A stretch of 64,000 bases of DNA from Alcanivorax sp. (GCF_002733835.1 NZ_NVWY01000002.1:50631-114630); one strand, 5' to 3'. Counted from the stretch's first letter, positions 37,071 to 47,400 are shown. The notes: generated by a model not told the origin, from the sequence alone. Made by a program: numbers and translations.

Positions 37071-39299
37071 TTACCAAAAGCGCCAACGGGCCGGTCCATG
37101 CCAGGGCCGGGCAACCGTTTGCCGCCATTTTGTTATAAGCCGGCCATTATCGACGCCCCCCTGTCGAAACACAATCATGCCATCCAGGTCCGTGCGCAGA
37201 ACTGTGATGCCCGCGCTGTCCAGCTTGTGCAGCACCTGCGGATGAGGGTGGCGGAACCGGTTACGGTAGCCGGCACTAACCAGTGCCACATCGGGCTGCA
37301 GCTGACGCAGCAAGGCATCACTGGTACTGGATTTGCTGCCATGATGGCCTACCACCAGCAGGTCCACGGGCGCCAACGCCCCAAGCAAACGGTATTCCTC
37401 TTGGATGCCGATATCGCCAGGCAACAGGGCGGAACCAAATGGCCCATCAACATGCAGCACACAGCTGGCGCCGTTCCCGGCCGGCCCTGGCTCGCGGGGC
37501 CACAGCACCGTGAAGGTCACGCCGTCCCAGCGCCACTGATCACCGGCCTGGCATAATTGGCTGCCTGGCACCCTGTGCGGCTCGCCACTGAGCAACAGGC
37601 CTGGTGCCGGCAAGTCAGTCAGCCCACCGGCATGGTCATTGTCGCCATGGCTGATCACCGTGCGGTCTACCTGCTGCCCCGTGACCGACAGCCACGGCCT
37701 CATACTCTGGGCCGCCATGCTGCCACCGGGCCAGGACGGCCCGGCATCATAAATCAGCAGGTGCTCACGGGTACGTATTGCCAATGCCAGCCCCTGCCCC
37801 ACATCAAAAGCCGTCAGTGACCACTCCCCCGGCGCCAGTGTTGCCGGCTTCTGCGTCAACCAGGGCAGCAGGAAAAGCGGCAGCAAACGTCGAGGAAATG
37901 GCAAAAATGGCATCAGCAGCAACATCACCCCAATCATCAGGACGATACCTGCGGGCATGGACGGCAGCCTGAGCCATGACGGCACGCCCAGATTCGCCAG
38001 CCACATCATGACCCACACGGAAAATTCCACCCCGGTGGCGGCAGCCCCCAACAACCAGGGCTGCTGGAGCAGCGTCCCCAGCAATGCCGCAGGGATAACC
38101 AACAAGGTGTAGAGCGGAACCAGAATCAGGTTTGCCAGCGGGGCACTGGGTGTCCACTGCTGAAACAGCACCGCACCCGCCACGGCCATCACCACCGGCA
38201 GCAACAACATCAACCGCCAGGGCGCATGGCTGCGGGTCAGCATGGCGATACAGGCGACCGCACCGAAAGACAGCCACAGGCTCGCTGACAGCGCAGCCAG
38301 AGGCGTGATCAACAACACCACCAACAGTGCCATGCCCAACGCCCGCCACAGCGAAACCGGCACTCGCCACCACTGGGCCAGTGCCACTACGATCAGCATT
38401 ACCAGTGCACGCATGGTGGGCAGGCTGAAACCTGCCAGTGCCGCATACCACATGGCACCGAGCAGCGCCGGCAACCAGGCAAGTTGCTGCAGCGAATATC
38501 GTCGCAGCCCTGGAACCACGCCTTGCAGCACTGGCGCAAGCAGCGCTCTGCCCAGCCACCAGAACCAGCCCGCCACAATGGCAATATGCAGCCCGGAAAT
38601 GGCCAGCAGGTGAGCCCCGCCAGTGAGTTGAAAGGTACGCCAGAGAGACGACGACAGCCCGGCACGGTCACCAACTACCAACGCCGGTAATACCGCTTTG
38701 CCAAAGGGAGAGCCAGATACCGACGCCGCCACCTGAGAGGACAGCGCCTCCCGCCAGGCATCCACGCCGCCGTGATTGGCGATTACCGAAACACGCTCGA
38801 GCTTGCCACGGGCATCCACCCCGACGGCCAGGTCGGCACGGGCACGGTCCGGACCAAAGCGGTTATACACGCCGCGCGGCACCTTCAGCTCTGCATCCAG
38901 AGCCACCCGGTCCCCCGCACTCAGCAATACCGAAGGCGCATAGCTGTTGAGAACCACCCGGTGCGTGCCGGGCCATGCCTCACTGCCCCACACCGTCAGA
39001 TGGATCTGCTGGCGAACCTGCCAGCGGCCGAAACGAAATTCACGGCGGGTAACCGGAATATCCCGCACCTGCCCCTGCAGGCTGAGCACCGCCCGGTCGT
39101 GCTCTGCAGGCAGACGTTGCGCCAACCCCTGGTGCAGTTGCCACACACCGAAGCCGTAGCCCAGCACCAACCAGACGAGCCATCGGGAACGGTAACGCCA
39201 TATCCCCACCACCGCCACGGCACAAAGCACCAGCAACGGCCATAACACACCCAGCCAGCAGCCAGCCACCATGGCCGCTGCCGTCAACCACATACGCAT
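37071..39299 (-). CDS. comEC: ComEC/Rec2 DNA internalisation protein
   Basis: 742 residues. A DUF4131 N-terminus with two or three hydrophobic helices, an OB-like domain, the competence membrane domain (LLAISGLHIAIVAGWFWWLG is diagnostic), and a C-terminal metallo-beta-lactamase domain (DVGQGLALAIRT, VISHGDNDHAGGL, LLVVGHHGSKSS). It forms the channel for single-stranded DNA uptake. Together with the nearby pilZ this hints that natural transformation is possible, but no other competence gene is visible. Confidence 0.94.
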   Translation of the reverse strand: MRMWLTAAAMVAGCWLGVLWPLLVLCAVAVVGIWRYRSRWLVWLVLGYGFGVWQLHQGLAQRLPAEHDRAVLSLQGQVRDIPVTRREFRFGRWQVRQQIHLTVWGSEAWPGTHRVVLNSYAPSVLLSAGDRVALDAELKVPRGVYNRFGPDRARADLAVGVDARGKLERVSVIANHGGVDAWREALSSQVAASVSGSPFGKAVLPALVVGDRAGLSSSLWRTFQLTGGAHLLAISGLHIAIVAGWFWWLGRALLAPVLQGVVPGLRRYSLQQLAWLPALLGAMWYAALAGFSLPTMRALVMLIVVALAQWWRVPVSLWRALGMALLVVLLITPLAALSASLWLSFGAVACIAMLTRSHAPWRLMLLLPVVMAVAGAVLFQQWTPSAPLANLILVPLYTLLVIPAALLGTLLQQPWLLGAAATGVEFSVWVMMWLANLGVPSWLRLPSMPAGIVLMIGVMLLLMPFLPFPRRLLPLFLLPWLTQKPATLAPGEWSLTAFDVGQGLALAIRTREHLLIYDAGPSWPGGSMAAQSMRPWLSVTGQQVDRTVISHGDNDHAGGLTDLPAPGLLLSGEPHRVPGSQLCQAGDQWRWDGVTFTVLWPREPGPAGNGASCVLHVDGPFGSALLPGDIGIQEEYRLLGALAPVDLLVVGHHGSKSSTSDALLRQLQPDVALVSAGYRNRFRHPHPQVLHKLDSAGITVLRTDLDGMIVFRQGGVDNGRLITKWRQTVARPWHGPARWRFW

Positions 39300-39631
39300 C
39301 CTTGCTCCGCGGTATTTTCTGAAACGACGACGTGAAAACGATTACACAGACATCACAACATGGCGATTCTGTTGACGAACCCAACAATCCTGAAAGCCGT
39401 CAGCGAAGGAGTATGCCTTTTTTATCGATGCGGGCATAATAGCGCCCGCGGGGAAACAGGAAGGGAGCACACACGCCCTTTTGCCCCACTTTTTTCGCGG
39501 TTAATCCCGGCACGAACGTACCGGGCATAGCAACGAACTGATAGAGTGCGTTCGTGGACGGCGAGATAACGCCCGCCAGAATGTACCGGGGCCGCCAGAC
39601 GCTCCCCACCCCAGCCAGTAGATGCGAGTTC
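39300..39631. other. Divergent gap between comEC and the DUF2062 gene
   Basis: No gene recognised. It holds a GC-framed GCGGGC-ATAATA-GCGCCCGC hairpin-like stretch (39431-39449). Its 13-base core GCATAATAGCGCC recurs at 61418-61430 upstream of the GAPDH gene. On the minus strand this is a GGCGC-TATTAT -10-like box that may serve comEC. No clear -35 partner. Confidence 0.35.
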
Positions 39632-40234
39632 ATGCCAAAACGGATATTCCGCAAATACCTGCCAACACCCGAACGCATTCGGCAGACCAAGTCGTTGAGC
39701 TTTCTCGGGGAGGTGTTGTCGGACCCCAATCTCTGGCATATCAACCGCCGCTCACTGGCGGGCGCCGCCTTTATCGGCATCTTCTCCGGTTTGCTACCCA
39801 TACCCCTGCAGATGGGGCTGGCCGCGTTACTGGCGGTACGCTTTCATTGCAACCTGCCGCTGTCGGTGATGCTGGTCTGGATTTCCAACCCGGTCACCTA
39901 TGTCCCCATCTTCTATTTCACCTACCGCATCGGTGCCTGGTTGCTGGGCATGCCGCCCCACAGCGGCGAAGGCATTACCGTGGCCTGGTTTGTGGAGCAG
40001 TTGATTCCCCTGTGGGTGGGCTCGTTGCTGTGCGCATTTCTGTTCGGCGGGCTGGCCTACCTGGCAGTCAAGGTCAGTTGGCGACTGGCGGTGATTCGTA
40101 GCTGGAACCTGCGCGCACACCGGCGCGCCCGGGCAGAACGCCGGGAGGCCAGACAGGAAGCAAAGGAAAACGCCAAAGAAGCGGCAAAGCGCGAGGCCGA
40201 CGAGGCCCGCGACGACTCAAAGCCGCCGCAGTAA
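39632..40234 (+). CDS. DUF2062 membrane protein
   Basis: 200 residues. The DUF2062 core shows [39 protein letters not shown] and three or four hydrophobic helices. The C-terminal 45 residues are highly charged (Arg/Ala/Glu-rich). Some family members are fused to glycosyltransferases, but none is here. The function is unknown. ATG 39632 gives the usual [17 protein letters not shown] start. The 3' end overlaps lolD by 18 bases in convergent orientation. Confidence 0.85.
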   Translation: MPKRIFRKYLPTPERIRQTKSLSFLGEVLSDPNLWHINRRSLAGAAFIGIFSGLLPIPLQMGLAALLAVRFHCNLPLSVMLVWISNPVTYVPIFYFTYRIGAWLLGMPPHSGEGITVAWFVEQLIPLWVGSLLCAFLFGGLAYLAVKVSWRLAVIRSWNLRAHRRARAERREARQEAKENAKEAAKREADEARDDSKPPQ

Positions 40235-40903
40235 CCCATCGTGCAGCTCATATTGCTGCGGGCAGCGGGAGGCGAACTCCCGGTCATGGGTAACGATCAT
40301 GAATGCCGTACCCAGATTCTCATTCAACTCGATCATTAGCGCCTGCACCTGTGCAGCAGTACGCTCATCCAGATTCCCGGTGGGCTCATCCGCCATTACC
40401 AGTGCCGGCTCAGTCACCAGCGCACGGGCAATGGCCACCCGCTGACGCTCGCCGCCACTCAGCGCGGAAGGCTTGTGCTTGAGACGATGCTCAAGCCCCA
40501 CCCGCTCCAGAATCGCCGCGGCCCGGGCCTGACAATCCGCCGGCTTCTCCCCACGGATCAACAGCGGCATGGCCACATTTTCCAAGGCAGTAAATTCCGG
40601 CAACAAATGGTGAAACTGGTAAACGAACCCCAGGTAGCGATTGCGCAGCCGTCCGGTTTCCCGATCATTCAGAGCTGTCAGCGAAGTGCCAGCGATAGAA
40701 ACCGAGCCACGGGTAGCGTGGTCCAGCCCGCCGAGCAGATTCAGCAAGGTCGACTTCCCCGAACCGGACGCACCGATAATCGCCAGGATATCGCCCTTGT
40801 GCACAGTCAGGTCCACACCCTTGAGCACTTCCAGTTCGTTATTGCCCTCTTCGTAGGCTTTCACCAACGTTTGCGCATGCAGGACAGGCGTCGAATCATT
40901 CAT
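40217..40903 (-). CDS. lolD: Lipoprotein-releasing ABC transporter ATPase
   Basis: 228 residues. Walker [12 protein letters not shown], the LolD-family segment [15 protein letters not shown], signature [15 protein letters not shown] and Walker [13 protein letters not shown]. It powers transfer of outer-membrane lipoproteins to LolA. ATG 40903 overlaps the permease gene by eight bases; the open frame extends further upstream without support. It is the last gene of a two-gene operon with a single permease. Confidence 0.95.
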   Translation of the reverse strand: MNDSTPVLHAQTLVKAYEEGNNELEVLKGVDLTVHKGDILAIIGASGSGKSTLLNLLGGLDHATRGSVSIAGTSLTALNDRETGRLRNRYLGFVYQFHHLLPEFTALENVAMPLLIRGEKPADCQARAAAILERVGLEHRLKHKPSALSGGERQRVAIARALVTEPALVMADEPTGNLDERTAAQVQALMIELNENLGTAFMIVTHDREFASRCPQQYELHDGLLRRL

Positions 40904-42131
40904 AACGCAGCGCCTCCGCAGGTTGTACCCGGCTAGCGCGCCAGGAAGGATACAGGGTGGCAGAGAAGCTAATGAACAGCGCGATCCCCACAATGGTGCC
41001 CACATCGGACCACTGCAACTCGGACGGCAGATAATTCACAAAATAGGCATCAAACAAACGGGTGTTAAACGTTCGCTCTACCCACTCGGCAATATTGCTC
41101 ACATTGGTGGCCAACAGCACCCCAAGCACGGTCCCCAGCAAGGTGCCCGCCACCCCAATCAAGGTGCCCTGAACCATGAAAATGCGCATGATCGTGCCCG
41201 GTGACGCCCCCAGCGTGCGCAACACTGCGATGTTGCCGCGCTTTTCAGTCACCAGCATCACCTGGCTGGAAATGATATTGAAAGCAGCCACCGCCACAAT
41301 GAAGCTGAGCAACAGCGTCATCATGGTCTTTTCCATCTTGATGGCCTGGAACAGATTGCCGTGGCTGCGAGTCCAGTCACTGGTGTAGTAATTCGGCCCC
41401 AGCTCCTGTTGCAACTTCCAACCGAGATTGGAGGCACTGAACAAATCGTTCAGCTTCAATCGCACCCCTTGCACAGTGCCCGCCTGGCGAGCCAGTTTGG
41501 CCGCGTCAGCCATATTCACATAGGCATAAAGAGAGTCGACTTCCGCCCGCACCCGGAAAATCCCGGTGACCGTAAACCGTTTGAAGCGGGGCATCACCCC
41601 GGCAGGCGAGATCGTGGCTTCCGGTAGCACCAGGGTGATTTTATCGCCCAGTTCAGCGCCCAGACGCCGCGCCAGCCCATAGCCCAGCACCACATCGAAC
41701 TCACCCGGCGCAAGGCTTTCCAGCTCGCCCTGATGCATGAAATCCCCGACGATGGACACTTTGCGCTCGGCTTCAGGTTCAATGCCGTTAATCAGCGCCC
41801 CGGCCACATTACCGCGATGGGTCAGCATGCCTTCAAGCTGTACAAAAGGCGCCGCCGCCTCAATCTGGTCATGGTGATCCAGCCGGTTGGCCAGCGCCTG
41901 CCAATCCTGCACGGGCTCACGGCCATGCACCGACAGGTGCGTCACCATGCCCAGAATGCGGGTTTGCAGCTCACGATCGAAGCCGTTCATGACAGATAGC
42001 ACTGTGATCAGCACCGCGACGCCCAACATCAGGCCCAATGCCGAAATCAGTGTAATCACCGAAATAAAACTGTTGCGGGCACGGGCGCCGGTATAGCGCA
42101 GCCCCACATAGAAGGATAGAGGTCGAAACAT
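40896..42131 (-). CDS. LolC/LolE-type lipoprotein-releasing permease, possibly LolF
   Basis: 411 residues with four membrane helices: one near residues 20-45, then three after residue 265. Between them lies a large periplasmic domain. The N-terminus [20 protein letters not shown] and the segment [19 protein letters not shown] are characteristic of LolC/E. E. coli and Pseudomonas have lolC-lolD-lolE; here only one permease flanks lolD and the next gene upstream is unrelated. A single permease acting as a homodimer (LolF, as in the LolDF systems) is therefore likely, unless a second copy lies elsewhere. The start is ATG 42131, which fits the family N-terminus; ATG 42140 is an alternative. Confidence 0.9.
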   Translation of the reverse strand: MFRPLSFYVGLRYTGARARNSFISVITLISALGLMLGVAVLITVLSVMNGFDRELQTRILGMVTHLSVHGREPVQDWQALANRLDHHDQIEAAAPFVQLEGMLTHRGNVAGALINGIEPEAERKVSIVGDFMHQGELESLAPGEFDVVLGYGLARRLGAELGDKITLVLPEATISPAGVMPRFKRFTVTGIFRVRAEVDSLYAYVNMADAAKLARQAGTVQGVRLKLNDLFSASNLGWKLQQELGPNYYTSDWTRSHGNLFQAIKMEKTMMTLLLSFIVAVAAFNIISSQVMLVTEKRGNIAVLRTLGASPGTIMRIFMVQGTLIGVAGTLLGTVLGVLLATNVSNIAEWVERTFNTRLFDAYFVNYLPSELQWSDVGTIVGIALFISFSATLYPSWRASRVQPAEALRYE

Positions 42132-42251
42132 GCAGCGCATTTAACCCGAAACCCGGGGCAAATACTACGGCCATCACGGTCAGAAACCGGCACGAATGCA
42201 CCAGGGGTTCGCTTTGTGATCGGCGTCAGCGTTCCTGTGCTAGCAAAATGG

Positions 42252-42280
42252 TTGAATAAGTCTACCTAACTTTCTAATAT
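42252..42280 (+). promoter_or_regulatory. Sigma-70 promoter of the secreted-protein gene
   Basis: TTGAAT, 17-base spacer, TAATAT in an AT-rich island, about 30 bases before ATG 42313, which itself follows a GGGGGAAG ribosome binding site. Confidence 0.6.
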
Positions 42281-42312
42281 CGAAAGAAAATACAATCTCG
42301 CCGGGGGAAGAA

Positions 42313-43320
42313 ATGAAGATAAGAATAATGACGTTGCTGGCCTCAGCAGCGCTGGCCATGCCCGCTGCCTCACTGGCGGCCGACGTTCCCCAGCGCGGCA
42401 TGTCCCAATCCCAGGTCCGGGCCGAATTCGGCGCCCCCAACCAGAGCAAGGGCCCGGTGGGCAGCCCCGCCATCACCCGCTGGTTCTACAACGGTTTCAC
42501 CGTTTACTTCGAAAACAACACCGCTTTGCACACCGTGGTTGATCGCCCCGTGAGCGCGGCACCGGATGTGGTCTCCGGCCAGCAGGTCGACACCCTGCCC
42601 CCCCTTCAGGGAAAAACGGCAGCGCAATCCAGCGAGCCAGCGCCCGCCACTGCGGATAATGGTGAAGACAAAGGCGGGCTGATGTTTGACCCGGTTTCCG
42701 GCCGTTTTGTCAGCGAAGACAACAGCGGCAACGACGCTGCAACGGCCAGCAGCGCTGAGCCGAAACCAGCCGCCCCCCCTGCGGCCGCCGCGACGACAGC
42801 GCCAGCCACTTCAGAGTCAACCACGGCCCCGACACCCGCCCCTGCCACGCCAGCAAAAAGCACAGCCAAAACCGCACCCGCCCCCACCGCGAGCACAGGT
42901 GCCGCTGCAGCGAAAACCGCCCCGGCTTCATCGGCAACGGCCCCTGCCTCGGACAGCAATGCTGAAGGCGAATTCCGCTTTGACCCGGTCACCGGCCGCA
43001 TCATCATCGCCGGCGAAGACACACCAGAACAGGCGGCAAAGAAGAAGGCCGCCAGCGTAGAGAAAGAAGCCCGGCAGTCCGTTGACCAGGCCAGCGAAGC
43101 GGCCAATCAAGCGGTAGAAGACAGCCAGGCCAAAGCGCAAAGCGCCGTTGATGACGCCAACGAGAAAGCACAGGCTGCCCAGGCTGAAGCCGAGCAAAAC
43201 GTGGAAGAACACGTCGAGCAGGCAGAGCAGACCCAACAGGCCGCAGAGGACGCGGCGAACGACGTAAAAGACACGGCCGATGACGGCGGCTTCTATATTG
43301 ACTGGGGGGCCAGCCAGTAG
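42313..43320 (+). CDS. Secreted protein of unknown function with repeated FDPVxGR motifs and coiled-coil tail
   Basis: 335 residues. Signal peptide to about residue 23 (ASAALAMPAASLAAD). Residues about 28-80 form a small domain resembling the BamE/SmpA-like fold (GMSQSQVRAEFGAP, then RWFYNGFTVYFEN). Two copies of an FDPVxGR motif (MFDPVSGRFVSED near 119 and RFDPVTGRIIIAGED near 220) bracket an Ala/Pro/Thr-rich linker. Residues about 235-320 are an Ala/Glu/Gln coiled coil, and the end is GGFYIDWG. I do not recognise the whole protein. A periplasmic or surface-attached structural role is only a guess. It stands alone with its own promoter. Confidence 0.8.
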   Translation: MKIRIMTLLASAALAMPAASLAADVPQRGMSQSQVRAEFGAPNQSKGPVGSPAITRWFYNGFTVYFENNTALHTVVDRPVSAAPDVVSGQQVDTLPPLQGKTAAQSSEPAPATADNGEDKGGLMFDPVSGRFVSEDNSGNDAATASSAEPKPAAPPAAAATTAPATSESTTAPTPAPATPAKSTAKTAPAPTASTGAAAAKTAPASSATAPASDSNAEGEFRFDPVTGRIIIAGEDTPEQAAKKKAASVEKEARQSVDQASEAANQAVEDSQAKAQSAVDDANEKAQAAQAEAEQNVEEHVEQAEQTQQAAEDAANDVKDTADDGGFYIDWGASQ

Positions 43321-43361
43321 CACACTCGCGCGCATAGCCAACCCTGCGGACACTCTTCGCT

Positions 43362-44369
43362 ATGCGCCAACTGCTTCCTGAATGGGCTCCCCAATGGGGG
43401 GTCCTGCTCGCCTGGCCCGACGCCCATACCGATTGGGCCGATCACCTGGCCGACGCCGAAACCTGTTATCTGGATATCCTCGCTGCCCTGCTTGATCACG
43501 AGCATGTGCTGCTGGTGTGCCGTAACGCCCACATCCGTGAACATATTCACGCTCAGGTCGCTGCGCGGGGCATCGACGCCCAGCGCCTGCAGGTGGTGAT
43601 CGCCGACTACAACGACACCTGGGCCCGGGATTTCGGCCCCATCGCCATTCGCAACGGCGAGCAGACACAGCTGCTGGACTACACCTTTACCGGCTGGGGC
43701 GGCAAGTTCGCCGCCGACAAGGACAACGCCCTCAACCAGCAACTGCCCTGGCAGCTCCCCCTGGAAACCCACGCCCTGGTACTGGAAGGCGGCGCCATCG
43801 ATACCGATGGCCATGGCAACCTGCTGACCACCCGCCACTGCCTGCGCAACCCCAATCGCAACCCGGACCTCTCAGAAGCGGAACTGACCGAACAGCTGAA
43901 ACAGCAGCTGGGCGTCAGTGACATCTGGTGGCTGGACCATGGCGAGCTGGAAGGCGACGACACCGACGCCCACGTGGACACCCTCGCCCGCTTTGTGGAC
44001 GAAAAAACCCTGGCCTATGTGCAATGCCAGGATACCTGCGACAGCCACTACCCCGGTCTCGCCGCCATGGAACAGGAACTACAAAGCCTGGCGGATCAGC
44101 ATGATTTGACCCTGGTTCCGCTGGTACTGCCGTCTGCCCAGTATTGCCGCGAGGGAGAACGCCTGCCAGCCACCTACGCCAACTTTCTGATCACCAACGA
44201 GAAAATTCTGGTGCCGATTTATGGCTGCGACACGGACCAACAAGCACTGGATGCCCTGCAATCCGTCGCCGGACCACGCAGCGTGGTGGCCGTCAACTGC
44301 CGGGTACTGATCGAACAGCACGGCAGCCTGCACTGTGTCACCATGCAATTGCCGCAAGGCGCGCTTTAA
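43362..44369 (+). CDS. aguA: Agmatine deiminase
   Basis: 335 residues of the peptidylarginine/agmatine deiminase family. It converts agmatine to N-carbamoylputrescine. The substrate loop DTWARDFGPIAI, the His in DTDAHVDTLARF and the catalytic Cys in GSLHCVTMQLP near the C-terminus are in place. The next gene, 49 bases on, encodes the enzyme for the following step, so the pair is a putrescine operon. The family also contains bacterial peptidylarginine deiminases, but the pairing favours agmatine. Confidence 0.93.
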   Translation: MRQLLPEWAPQWGVLLAWPDAHTDWADHLADAETCYLDILAALLDHEHVLLVCRNAHIREHIHAQVAARGIDAQRLQVVIADYNDTWARDFGPIAIRNGEQTQLLDYTFTGWGGKFAADKDNALNQQLPWQLPLETHALVLEGGAIDTDGHGNLLTTRHCLRNPNRNPDLSEAELTEQLKQQLGVSDIWWLDHGELEGDDTDAHVDTLARFVDEKTLAYVQCQDTCDSHYPGLAAMEQELQSLADQHDLTLVPLVLPSAQYCREGERLPATYANFLITNEKILVPIYGCDTDQQALDALQSVAGPRSVVAVNCRVLIEQHGSLHCVTMQLPQGAL

Positions 44370-44418
44370 TTATCTATTCAACACTGAGCCCAGCCAGCCC
44401 AGTACAAGGAAAATGCCC

Positions 44419-45312
44419 ATGCGTGTTGCCGTTATCCAGCAAACAAACACCGCCGACCTGCAGGCCAACCTGGATCATTCCCTGTCGCAGGTGCGCGAGG
44501 CCGCCGCCCAGGGCGCGGAGCTGGTGCTACTGCAGGAATTACACCGCAGCCTGTATTTCTGTCAGACCGAAGACACCCGCGTCTTTGATCTGGCCGAACC
44601 CATCCCCGGCCCCAGCACCGACACCCTGGGCGCACTGGCCAAAGAGCTGGGCATCGTCATCGTCGGCAGTCTGTTCGAAAAGCGCGCCACCGGCCTGTAC
44701 CACAACACCGCCGTGGTGCTGGAAAAAGACGGCAGCCTGGCCGGCATCTACCGCAAGATGCACATTCCCGACGACCCGGGCTTCTATGAAAAATTCTACT
44801 TCACCCCCGGCGATGCAGACTTCAACGATGGCCGCAGCGGCTTCAGCCCCATCGAAACCAGCGTGGGCAAACTGGGCCTGCTGGTGTGCTGGGACCAATG
44901 GTACCCGGAGGCCGCCCGCCTGATGGCACTGGCCGGCGCCGACCTGCTGCTCTACCCCACCGCCATCGGCTGGGACCGCACCGATGAACAGGATGAGCAG
45001 AAACGCCAGCTCGACGCCTGGATCACCATCCAGCGCGCCCATGCAGTCGCCAACGGTTTACCGGTGCTGGTCGCCAACCGCACCGGCTTTGAACAAAGCC
45101 CGGCGGACGACAGCGGCATTCAATTCTGGGGAAACAGCTTTATCTGTGGGCCACAGGGCGAATTCCTGGCCCAGGCCGACAGCGATAATGAACAGGTGCT
45201 CCTGGCCGACGTGGACCTGCAGCGCAGCGAATCCGTACGCCGAATCTGGCCTTACCTGCGCGACCGCCGCGTGGACGCCTATGGCGACTTGCGCAAACGT
45301 TATCGGGACTAG
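44419..45312 (+). CDS. aguB: N-carbamoylputrescine amidohydrolase
   Basis: 297 residues of the nitrilase superfamily; hydrolyses N-carbamoylputrescine to putrescine, CO2 and ammonia. The Glu-Lys-Cys triad is seen in LQELHRSLYF, YRKMHIPDDPGFYEKFYF and LVCWDQWYPEAAR. AAGGA lies eight bases before ATG 44419; ATG 44413 is too close to it. It completes the agmatine route with aguA. Confidence 0.94.
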   Translation: MRVAVIQQTNTADLQANLDHSLSQVREAAAQGAELVLLQELHRSLYFCQTEDTRVFDLAEPIPGPSTDTLGALAKELGIVIVGSLFEKRATGLYHNTAVVLEKDGSLAGIYRKMHIPDDPGFYEKFYFTPGDADFNDGRSGFSPIETSVGKLGLLVCWDQWYPEAARLMALAGADLLLYPTAIGWDRTDEQDEQKRQLDAWITIQRAHAVANGLPVLVANRTGFEQSPADDSGIQFWGNSFICGPQGEFLAQADSDNEQVLLADVDLQRSESVRRIWPYLRDRRVDAYGDLRKRYRD

Positions 45313-45393
45313 CCTCCAACGGCCCTTCGGCTTGTCTGGCGGATAATCAAAAAGCGGGACAGAAACAGAAAGTCATTCATTCTAACCCGGCCA

Positions 45394-46134
45394 CTATAAC
45401 GGGATAGCTGCAGAGCGCTTAACTAACACTTCCAGTGCCTGGGAATAAGAAAACGTCTGTGACAACGACGCCGCCAAAGGCAAAATCGTATTGGCAAGCC
45501 GCAACTCAAAATCGTCCGGATGCAGCCCGATGCGTATCGGTATTCCAGTGCGGCGGGACTGGCTGATATTGATGGCATTGAAAAAGCGTAACGTCCAGGC
45601 ACGAAACGCGGTGTCCGCTTCAAAACCTGCCAACGGCAGCCGGGTGAAGGTGTGTTTGTGGGTATCGTGAACACCAGACAAGGTTTCCACATACCGAAAC
45701 GGCAACCCGGCTAGCTGTGACCGGGTCAGCACGCCCAATGCCCACGCCGGCGGCACGTACAATGGCGACGGGGTCAGACCGTTACGGATAAACCAGCGAT
45801 AACAGTCCCACACCAGCCGCTGAATGCCGTCGCCCGAGAACGACAGATGCTCTGCCACATCCCGTGACAACAGTGCGCTGTGCAAGCGGTGATAAAGCGT
45901 CATGGGTGGCTGACAACGGTGAGACCAGCCATGGCCGGCCAACGGATGCCCCGCCTCCTGCAGAGCCCGCAACCAATCCAGGTCATCGGCCTGCCAGTCT
46001 TTACCGGGAACAACCAGCAAGGTCACTGCTTGGGCAGGCAGGTTGAGCCGCGCCAGCATGGCGGTGACGCGCGTGCGGGTCTCGGGCATCACATCGTGAA
46101 TCGAAACCAGTGCGGTTAATGGCTCAGAGCGCAT
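45394..46134 (-). CDS. DUF2334-like polysaccharide deacetylase-fold protein
   Basis: 246 residues with the NodB-type barrel pattern: SIHDVMPETRTRVTAML (first Asp-rich motif) and HPLAGHGWSHRC (H-x3-H metal motif), then GLHPDDFELR near the end. No signal peptide or membrane helix, so it may act in the cytoplasm. Its start overlaps the glycosyltransferase end by 11 bases. The pair probably makes or trims a glycolipid or saccharide. Exact substrate not known. Confidence 0.82.
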   Translation of the reverse strand: MRSEPLTALVSIHDVMPETRTRVTAMLARLNLPAQAVTLLVVPGKDWQADDLDWLRALQEAGHPLAGHGWSHRCQPPMTLYHRLHSALLSRDVAEHLSFSGDGIQRLVWDCYRWFIRNGLTPSPLYVPPAWALGVLTRSQLAGLPFRYVETLSGVHDTHKHTFTRLPLAGFEADTAFRAWTLRFFNAINISQSRRTGIPIRIGLHPDDFELRLANTILPLAASLSQTFSYSQALEVLVKRSAAIPL

Positions 46135-47302
46135 TGCGGATATAACTGCTACTCAGGCGGCGCAGCAATGCCAGGGTGGGAGAAGGCAGCGCCGGGTTTG
46201 GGTTGGGTGCCAGCGTGGCGCAGTGGGCCAGCACCGCCGTCCACTGCGTCACCGCATGGTTGTTCATGGATAATGCGGCCTGGCGGGCCTGCTCGGACTT
46301 AAGCGAGCGCGTCACCGGGCTGAGTGATTGCAGGCGCTCGAGGGTATCGAACAGGCTTTCCCCTTCGTCCATGATCCACAGGCCGTTGGCCAAGGCCGGC
46401 CATTCATTGATGCCGCAGGCCGGCGTGGTAATCACCAGCCGCTCCCGCGCCATGGCTTCCAGCGCTACCGTGCCAAAGGCTTCCACCGATGAGGGCAACA
46501 CCAGCACCTGACAGCGATCCAGCATGCTGACTACTTGCTCTCGGGTACACCAGCCGTGGAAATGCAGGTTACCCTGCTCGCCGCAGGCTTTTTCCACCTT
46601 GCCGCGCAAGGGGCCGTCGCCGGCAATGTCAAACTGCAGGTCCGGGCGACGGGACGCCAGCGCGAGGAAGGATTCAATGTTCTTTTCCGCCGCCAGCCGG
46701 CCCACATAGCAAACCCGCTGCACGGTGTTATCCAGCTCGACCACTGGCGTATGCACGAATTCGCGGGCCAGCGGTGTGCCCACCAGCTGTGGATTGCGCG
46801 CCCCCGCGGCCCGGGCCTGGGCGATCATCGATTCGCAGATGGTAGCGGCGGTTTCGCTGCCCTGAAACAGGGTGCGGTTAACCCAGTTGAGAAAACCGCC
46901 AGCCAATCGCGCCAGCCGTTTTCCCCAATACAACTCCACCAGGCGGTTGTAATCTGTCTGGAAGGTAACGCACACCGGAATCCCCCATTTCTTGGCGATC
47001 CAGTAGCCGATCATGGAGAAAATACCGGGCCCCGGAATCACGATCACATCCGGTTTCATTTCCCAGACCAGCGCACTGAGCTCACGCACTTTGGGAAAGA
47101 ACAGCCGCTGGGTGGGGTCGCCGGGAATCGGGATGGACGCGCCTTGGCAGGAATGTGGATCCTGCATGCAGGGCTGCACCAGTTCCACTTGCGCCACCTG
47201 ATCTTTCAGATGCGAGACCAGGTCCTGGAAGTAGGCGCCGACGCCATTCCGCCCCTTGATCGCATCCACCACAAACAGTATGCGTAGCTCTTTGGTATCC
47301 AT
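46124..47302 (-). CDS. GT4-family glycosyltransferase
   Basis: 392 residues. GT-B fold: N-terminal half with ILFVVDAIKGRNGVGAYFQDL and VIVIPGPGIFSMIGYWIAKK, C-terminal half with VCYVGRLAAEKNIESFLALA, DIAGDGPLRGKVEKAC and the E-x7-E motif in PSSVEAFGTVALEAMA. It resembles mannosyl/glucosyltransferases acting on lipids. It is first in a two-gene operon with the deacetylase-fold gene. A glycolipid product would suit an oil-degrading marine bacterium, but that is inference. Confidence 0.87.
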   Translation of the reverse strand: MDTKELRILFVVDAIKGRNGVGAYFQDLVSHLKDQVAQVELVQPCMQDPHSCQGASIPIPGDPTQRLFFPKVRELSALVWEMKPDVIVIPGPGIFSMIGYWIAKKWGIPVCVTFQTDYNRLVELYWGKRLARLAGGFLNWVNRTLFQGSETAATICESMIAQARAAGARNPQLVGTPLAREFVHTPVVELDNTVQRVCYVGRLAAEKNIESFLALASRRPDLQFDIAGDGPLRGKVEKACGEQGNLHFHGWCTREQVVSMLDRCQVLVLPSSVEAFGTVALEAMARERLVITTPACGINEWPALANGLWIMDEGESLFDTLERLQSLSPVTRSLKSEQARQAALSMNNHAVTQWTAVLAHCATLAPNPNPALPSPTLALLRRLSSSYIRNAL

Positions 47303-47400
47303 GGCCGGCAGTATCCGGGCCGCTCATGTCGATAATGTGACAGGAGCGTCGCACCATGACGGTGTAATTGCGACAAGATGTAACGAACCCCGAACTCGCC

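Noticed and set aside
39400..39801. A 133-codon minus-strand frame in the comEC-DUF2062 gap
   Set aside because: It overlaps the start of the DUF2062 gene, and no family resemblance is visible. Its Cys/Arg-rich composition looks like chance.
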